A DNA stretch of 64,000 bases from Tetraselmis striata (taxonomy: Eukaryota; Chlorophyta; Chlorodendrophyceae; Chlorodendrales; Chlorodendraceae), in the NCBI GenBank assembly GCA_006384855.1, contig VCJN01001838.1:1-64000 (forward strand), given 5' to 3'. A model generated the notes under the pieces. The model saw only the letters and a program-made list of their open reading frames with translations. It was not told the DNA's origin and ran no database searches. A program made the position numbers and the translations under genes. Below are positions 57,233 through 64,000 of the stretch, one piece after another; the first letter of the stretch is position 1, and the number at the start of each line of letters is the position of its first letter.

Positions 57233-57391
57233 ACCCGTGTGTCTACTTGTAGACCCCTATTGTAAACAGGGCGCCCCGTATACATACAGGACTCACATGG
57301 TAAGGATATCAGCGCCGTATACAAAGAGGGCGCCCGCCATTCTGGGCCCGTATGCACACAGGGTGTCTTGTAGACATGCGGGTCAACATCA
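57233..57391. repeat. Short inverted-repeat (MITE-like) element
   Basis: The ends are imperfect inverted repeats: GACCCGTGTGTCTACTTGTAGACCCC at the left against the reverse complement of GGGTGTCTTGTAGACATGCGGGTC at the right. Inner GGGCGCCC and GTATAC words also recur in inverted order. No coding sequence. The element is small enough for a MITE and is diverged. Confidence 0.4.
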
Positions 57392-57572
57392 CATGGCATT
57401 CCACTTCCTTGCGCGTCCATGCAGGCGGACAACGTAGCCAGGCTGACTCCATGCAGTGGCCTTGCTTTAATTGTTTCATGCAACAAATCTCTGCTTGCGA
57501 TGGCATCGCACAAATGTACCGCCGTCATCTCTTCAACACACGTGTGCGAATGTGAACGCCGGCACGTTGGGC

Positions 57573-58749
57573 CTAGATGGTGGCATCGTCCAGCTGGGCC
57601 GCCGCCAGCGGGTGGATTGCTACTGTTGCTGGTGGTGGGCCCACATCACAGACCGGGGGCCCGCAGAACCGTGCATCCGCGCACATGGGTGGCACCTCGA
57701 AGACGGCAGCGGGCACGTGGGTGGTGTAGCTGCTGGCGCTGAAGATGTACTGGTCATCGGCGCGCTGCTCCGGCGTGCGCAGGTAGTTGAGCGCGTCCAC
57801 CTCGCACGGCAGCCCGCTGTCCACAAACTGAAAGTAGAAGTTGTCGTGTGGGGGGTCGCCCAGGCCGAGCACATCCCACTTGTGGCAGGCCGCACCGCGC
57901 ACCGCCTCGACGCCCATGTACAGCAGATTGCCGGTGGCGTTGTTCACCCATTGCGGACCCAACGGCCCCCCACACGCATAGGAGCCGGTGGCATAGCTGC
58001 AGCACCTGGAACGACGGGAGGTGCTCCAAGCACTATCTCAGTCACGGCAGCCACGACTGTGCGATGCTTGTGCTTTTTAGTACAAACACAGCGAGGGCAG
58101 TATTATTATGATAGTGTATGTGTGTGATATGAGCGACACAGGAATCGGATACATCCGAACAACCTATGGAAGCAGCTAGGAATCGATAATCCGCAGCATA
58201 TATTTAGCCATAAGAAGTGACACAGCCATTCACAAAACAGGACATGCAGCCATTTAATGTTCCGACACCGCTGCTTGCACGTGGCATGTCGAGTAACACC
58301 GTCTAACAGTTGCTCACTGCTCTCACACCAACACATCTCGCCCCCCCCCCCCCCCCCCCGCCGCCTTTGCTTCCCGGTCCCTTGTCAGGATGGGCGCACT
58401 TGCAGCAGTCGTCGATGTCGGGGAAGTACAGATACCGGAAGCCAGCCGTCGTGAGGTGCGTGCAAGCGGTGCCGTTGTGGTAGGCGCTGCATAGGTGGTC
58501 GCGCGTGCCGTCGGCCATGTCAATCCGCTCCGAAGCGGCGTGCGCCGCCGCGGCATCGCCGGACAGGGGCACATGCACGGCATATCGGCCGTGCGTGGCC
58601 TTGTAGTCGCTGACAAAGTCGCTGGCGAACGTGGGCGGCCACACTGGCAGCGGCGCCGCTGACGCCAAAGGGGGTGCTGCGCTCAATGCCGACGCGACTA
58701 CCAGTGGCAGCAACTTGCGGATAAGCAGCCCAAGGCGAAACTTCATCAT
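57573..58749 (-). CDS. Secreted Cys-rich protein of unknown function
   Basis: Two minus-strand exons, about 58749-58360 and 57996-57573. The first starts MMKFRLGLLIRKLLPLVVAS with ALSAAPPLASA, a clear signal peptide. It then has ASDFVSDYKATHGRYAVHV, ERIDMADGTRDHLCSAYHNG, CTHLTTAGFRYLYFPDIDDCCKCA. Exon 2 continues YATGSYACGGPLGPQWVNNATG, LYMGVEAVRGAACHKWDV, NFYFQFVDSGLPCEVDALNYLR and FCGPPVCDVG. The pattern C..Y...C, RY..FP....CCKC, GCG-like, CHKW and PC belongs to an uncharacterised secreted family that I recall from algae and ciliates. The donor of exon 1 is unresolved because a G run (58340-58359 on the plus strand as C) lies right at the boundary; exon 2 starts in phase 2 after CTGCAG. No function is assigned. 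Confidence 0.75.
58340..58359 (+). repeat. Poly-C run at an exon-intron boundary
   Basis: About 18-20 C, G on the coding strand, directly after the CCKC region of the secreted-protein gene. If read through it would code polyglycine, so it is more likely intronic, with the donor near its upstream edge. Confidence 0.7.
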
Positions 58750-58754
58750 CGTTG

Positions 58755-59025
58755 AAGCGACGACGGGGTCGGGCACTGGATCGCGGTGTGGGGTAGGAAA
58801 GAAGGGGGTGCCTCTCAAACTGGGTGCACGGGGGGGCGCCCCCGTTCGTGCTCTCAGGGACCTCTGCAGATAAGAGCATCGCCTCAACATCGCGTCTGTT
58901 CGGGCAGTCGAGCATGTACGCTGGTCGGCTCAATCGCGACGATCGACTGCATGCTGTCGTCGCTCTGATATGTCGCTCTAGAGGAGACCTCTAGCATGTG
59001 CTAAGCCGAACTCTAGGACTAGGAT
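58755..59025. other. Upstream region of the secreted-protein gene
   Basis: Upstream of the minus-strand secreted-protein gene. No clear TATA box or other site was recognised. Confidence 0.3.
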
Positions 59026-59026
59026 T

Positions 59027-59171
59027 AGGATATAATAAAACATCCTTACCTATCCTTCCCGCCATCCTTATCCCAGAAAAGTCCTAGAGGTCTCTAAGGA
59101 TATAAAACATCCTCATATATCCTTCCCGCCATCATAATCCTAATCCCAGAAAATTGCTAGGCGTCTCTTTA
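59027..59171 (+). repeat. 70-bp unit tandemly duplicated twice
   Basis: Two units share AGGATATAA..AAACATCCT, TATCCTTCCCGCCATC, TAATCC-type strings, ATCCCAGAAAA, CTAG and GTCTCT. Spacing is about 70 bp, with small indels. No coding sequence. Confidence 0.7.
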
Positions 59172-59879
59172 CAGAGAATAATGCAGATAAGGATACATAT
59201 ATAAGAATATAATAAAACGGACTATATCGCTCCGTAATAGCGCGCGATTAATGCAAATTAATAAGTCAATGTAACGGGCGACGGTATCATGATCAAATCG
59301 CGCGACGACGGTGCGTCCGGCCACAGTTTAAAAGGATTACTATCAGGCGCAAGGGGTAAAGTGCTAGGGCGACTTCTGCTGATGACCCGGGGCGCACCTT
59401 ACTATTATTGCTACTAAGTACAGGTAGCGACGAAGGATTACTGGCGACCAATACTGTGAGGATATATCCTATACCCTCACTAGCCCTAATCATCATAGCA
59501 CAATAGGCGCGTAGCGCGCGCCCGTCAGATGGCGGGCTGCACCGCGCCCTGTCGGCCACATCGCGTCGCCTGATATATCAGGCACGGCGCGTGTCGGCCT
59601 GTAATCAGATGATACTCGACCACCACCCTAGCGGAATAGCCACCACCAGCGCACATTCCCTCACAAATACCCTGTGTATCATCCGACATAACATCCAATC
59701 CGTAACTGGATTGCTGCCTAAACGGCCGTCGTAGAGACGCTGCAAGGGTTTCACTGGTGCCAGTCCTGTCCCGGGGGCGAGAAAAAAAAACATGCGCTTA
59801 CATCATGGGCAAGTTGTGCCGCGAAATTATCCGTAGCGCGTGTGACCATTTCTGCAGCAAGTGTTAGTATCATTCTTTC
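59172..59879. other. Intergenic
   Basis: No gene recognised. A short A-run (59781-59789) precedes the third dispersed repeat copy. Confidence 0.4.
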
Positions 59880-60140
59880 TGCCTCTGTTGCTATGACCCG
59901 GGTCATTGGATGCAAGCGTCCTCGCCGCGGCTTATGGCCCACCTCGGGGCGGTGGTCCCTTTGGTTCCAAGCAGCTTGGCGTCTCCGTGGTTCCCTTGGC
60001 TCTCCCTTGGTTCTTGGCTCCCTGGCCTCCTGCTCGACCTTCATTTCCTTCTTATGTCTCTCTTTTGCTGGCAAACTTTCATAGTTGCTGTTCGTTCTGT
60101 TTGTAGTGCGCATATGTTTAAGCCCTGATGTAAAAACACA
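59880..60140 (+). repeat. Dispersed repeat, copy 3 of 3
   Basis: Shares ATGACCCGGGTCATTGGATGCAAGCG, GGTTCTTGGCTCCCTGGCCTCCTGC, TCTCTCTTTTGCTGGCAA and TTTGTAGTGCGCATATGTT with copies 1 and 2. It is the same orientation as copy 1 and inverted relative to copy 2. Its limits are estimated from the matching blocks. Confidence 0.75.
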
Positions 60141-61165
60141 ATTCTTAAGATGATGTCCGTGAATATGATGCATTTATACCCTGTAATTGCATGCATAGAA
60201 GTTGAGGAGACAAATACAAAATTACATGTTACAAGTTCGACAAGCATTCAATGCAGTGCATTACACAATAATTATAAATAGTTACATGAGCCGCTGTAAA
60301 GATACCGCGCAAAACGCACCAGGCACTGGGTACCCACGTCGGAATTTGTGTGGTAATCCTTACATATCCTTACGGCCGCAAAAGGCGATCAGGAAAAGGC
60401 GTACATAATAATGCTTTGCGACTACTGTAGTATCCGTGTCCTAATGCCCGTGAATCATCGGGTACAAAGACTGTGCTTCGCGTCCAGCGCTTTTACATAC
60501 ACCGCCCCGCGACTGGCAGCAACAGCGAAACCCTTGCAGCGTCCCTACGACTGCGGCCGTTTTTGCAGTAGCGATCCACCGCTTGGCGAATATTCGTCTG
60601 CTGCCGAAATAGTGCTTTCGCCGCGTCATCCGTACGGACTGAATCTCGACGTACCGCGCACGTGCTGGCGCACGTTAGTGCTTTTATTCCCCGGCCCCCG
60701 CGCCCCTGACTCGTACCCTGTCGTACTTTACCTTCATCCGACTCTTCCGCGTAGTGTAGTAGTACGAGTGCGAGGTTTAACCAACCCGCCAATTTTGCCC
60801 TATGTGAACGCAGGTCTGGCGCGGTTACTACCGGTACCTGTATACACGGGCGGCGTCTGGCAAGCGCTGTAAGCGGGGCTCACCGGGGTTGCATAACCTA
60901 GCGGCTAGCCCCATCTTCCGCCCCGCTGCACCGGCTCACCGCGCTTACACAGCGTAGCACGCCCCGATAGCCATCAGCAGCAGCAGCACGCGCCGCACTC
61001 ACTCCGCCACGTCGCCGTCGCCGCTACCCCATGCTGCACTTCGCCGTTGCTACCTGTCCACTTACACTGTCGCCCCCAGGAAGCTGGAACATTTCCACAG
61101 CGGGTCGCCGTTTCGCTTCCCTTACACGCAGCTGGGATCACCGTCGCGCACAGCTACCGCGCACC
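60141..61165. other. Intergenic upstream of the cysteine desulfurase gene
   Basis: A 153-codon frame at 60411-60872 has no motif I recognise and unremarkable composition, so I do not call it. The last part must contain the desulfurase promoter; no TATA box is clear. Confidence 0.35.
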
Positions 61166-61170
61166 GTAGG

Positions 61171-63290
<2,120 letters not shown>

Positions 63291-64000
63291 GTGCGACCTC
63301 CCCCCCCCCTCCCCCTCTCCCCTCTCCTGTGGCACCACAGCGCGTCGCGGGCTGCCCCCCCCCAGCAGCATGCCCCCTTCGCGTCAGCGATTCCTGAGAC
63401 TCCTACAGTAAATGTGGAAAAGTGTATAACTGGGAGCATTGCAGGGGATCAGGTGGCAGCATTTTGTGGATGTGTGTAGGGGGCCAAACATCATACAGCA
63501 CAGTATGCATACAATCCCTGCTCATAGCCCTCCTTGCCGCGCTCCCCGTAGCCCTTGCCGCTGCTGGTGGCGTCATGCAGCGCAGCAGTGTATCCAACCA
63601 TTTCGCAAAAGTGGCCGCTGTACACATAACGACTCCCTGAAGTACATTGAGCATGACTCGGCGCGGCACAACCTGCGGCAGCAAGTCGCAGGCGGAGTCC
63701 TCCGAGAAACATGCTGCGCTTTTTGGTGTTACATTGGTGACTCGGTGTCCATGCTGAAGACAGAGTCTCTTGATGCATACATAGGGAGGGAAAACAACGG
63801 CCGATCCGCTGCCATTCCATGCACATGTCTTATACACAGATTACGTCTACGCATAGTTAGTGTTTTATCTTTCCGCCAGGGTGGGTGGGGGGGGGGGGGG
63901 GGGCTGTGGATGCCCAGCATGCCGGGTCGCATCCCTCTTACCCCTAGCTCGACTCTGCGACGCCAAAGCTGCGAAGATGCACACGCCTGTTAAACCCCCC
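63291..64000 (+). other. Long intron of the desulfurase gene to the window edge
   Basis: It begins with GTGCGACC after the phase-1 exon end. The next expected residues (E-M-I and RFEAGTP-like) are not found in any frame, so the stretch is taken as intron. It holds a G run at about 63887-63902. The open frames here have no motif. Confidence 0.5.

Noticed and set aside
60411..60872. 153-codon ORF upstream of the desulfurase gene
   Set aside because: No motif, no codon bias like its neighbours, and a competing minus-strand frame over the same bases.

Overview
The window looks like nuclear DNA of a chlorophyte green alga. The coding exons are GC-rich and C-ending. Introns are of spliceosomal type, with donors such as GTGAGT, GTGCGG and GTGCGC. 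TGTAA, the usual algal polyadenylation signal, follows several stop codons. The window holds an LHCII antenna protein, a plastid-type fused glycyl-tRNA synthetase and a SufS-class cysteine desulfurase with a transit peptide. Long pure G or C runs, microsatellites and decayed transposons fill most of the rest. I could not settle the class of alga.

Layout. 0-3.4 kb: degraded TE-like coding sequence and one copy of a dispersed repeat. 3.49-4.24 kb: an intronless LHCII gene with a TATA box. 6.3-8.4 kb: a two-exon FAD monooxygenase, preceded by a short duplicated relic of its own 5' end. 9.66-21.37 kb, minus strand: the most unusual locus. Thirteen exons that join in phase encode a signal peptide, an ectodomain with two kringle-like modules, one membrane helix and a complete TKL-type kinase domain. 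22-28 kb: repeats, a possible transposase tail and a decayed DIRS-like tyrosine-recombinase retroelement. 28.92-34.07 kb: four-exon glycyl-tRNA synthetase. 36.13-36.90 kb, minus: FKBP-type isomerase with a probable thylakoid-lumen signal. 37.6-51.7 kb: a transposon cluster. It has two copies of a 1.5-kb repeat around a 4-kb TIR element with an integrase-like gene, then a second recombinase remnant, then a young non-autonomous copia element with identical LTRs and a 5-bp target duplication. 54.03-55.83 kb: RRM protein. 57.57-58.75 kb, minus: secreted Cys-rich protein of unknown function. 61.17 kb to the window edge: plastid cysteine desulfurase, its 3' exons outside the window.

The host genes do not form a pathway cluster. 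Several act in or are targeted to the plastid (LHCII, GlyRS, FKBP, cysteine desulfurase), as expected of a random stretch of algal chromosome. The candidate for something undescribed is the kringle receptor kinase: kringles joined to a kinase are best known from animal ROR and MuSK receptors.
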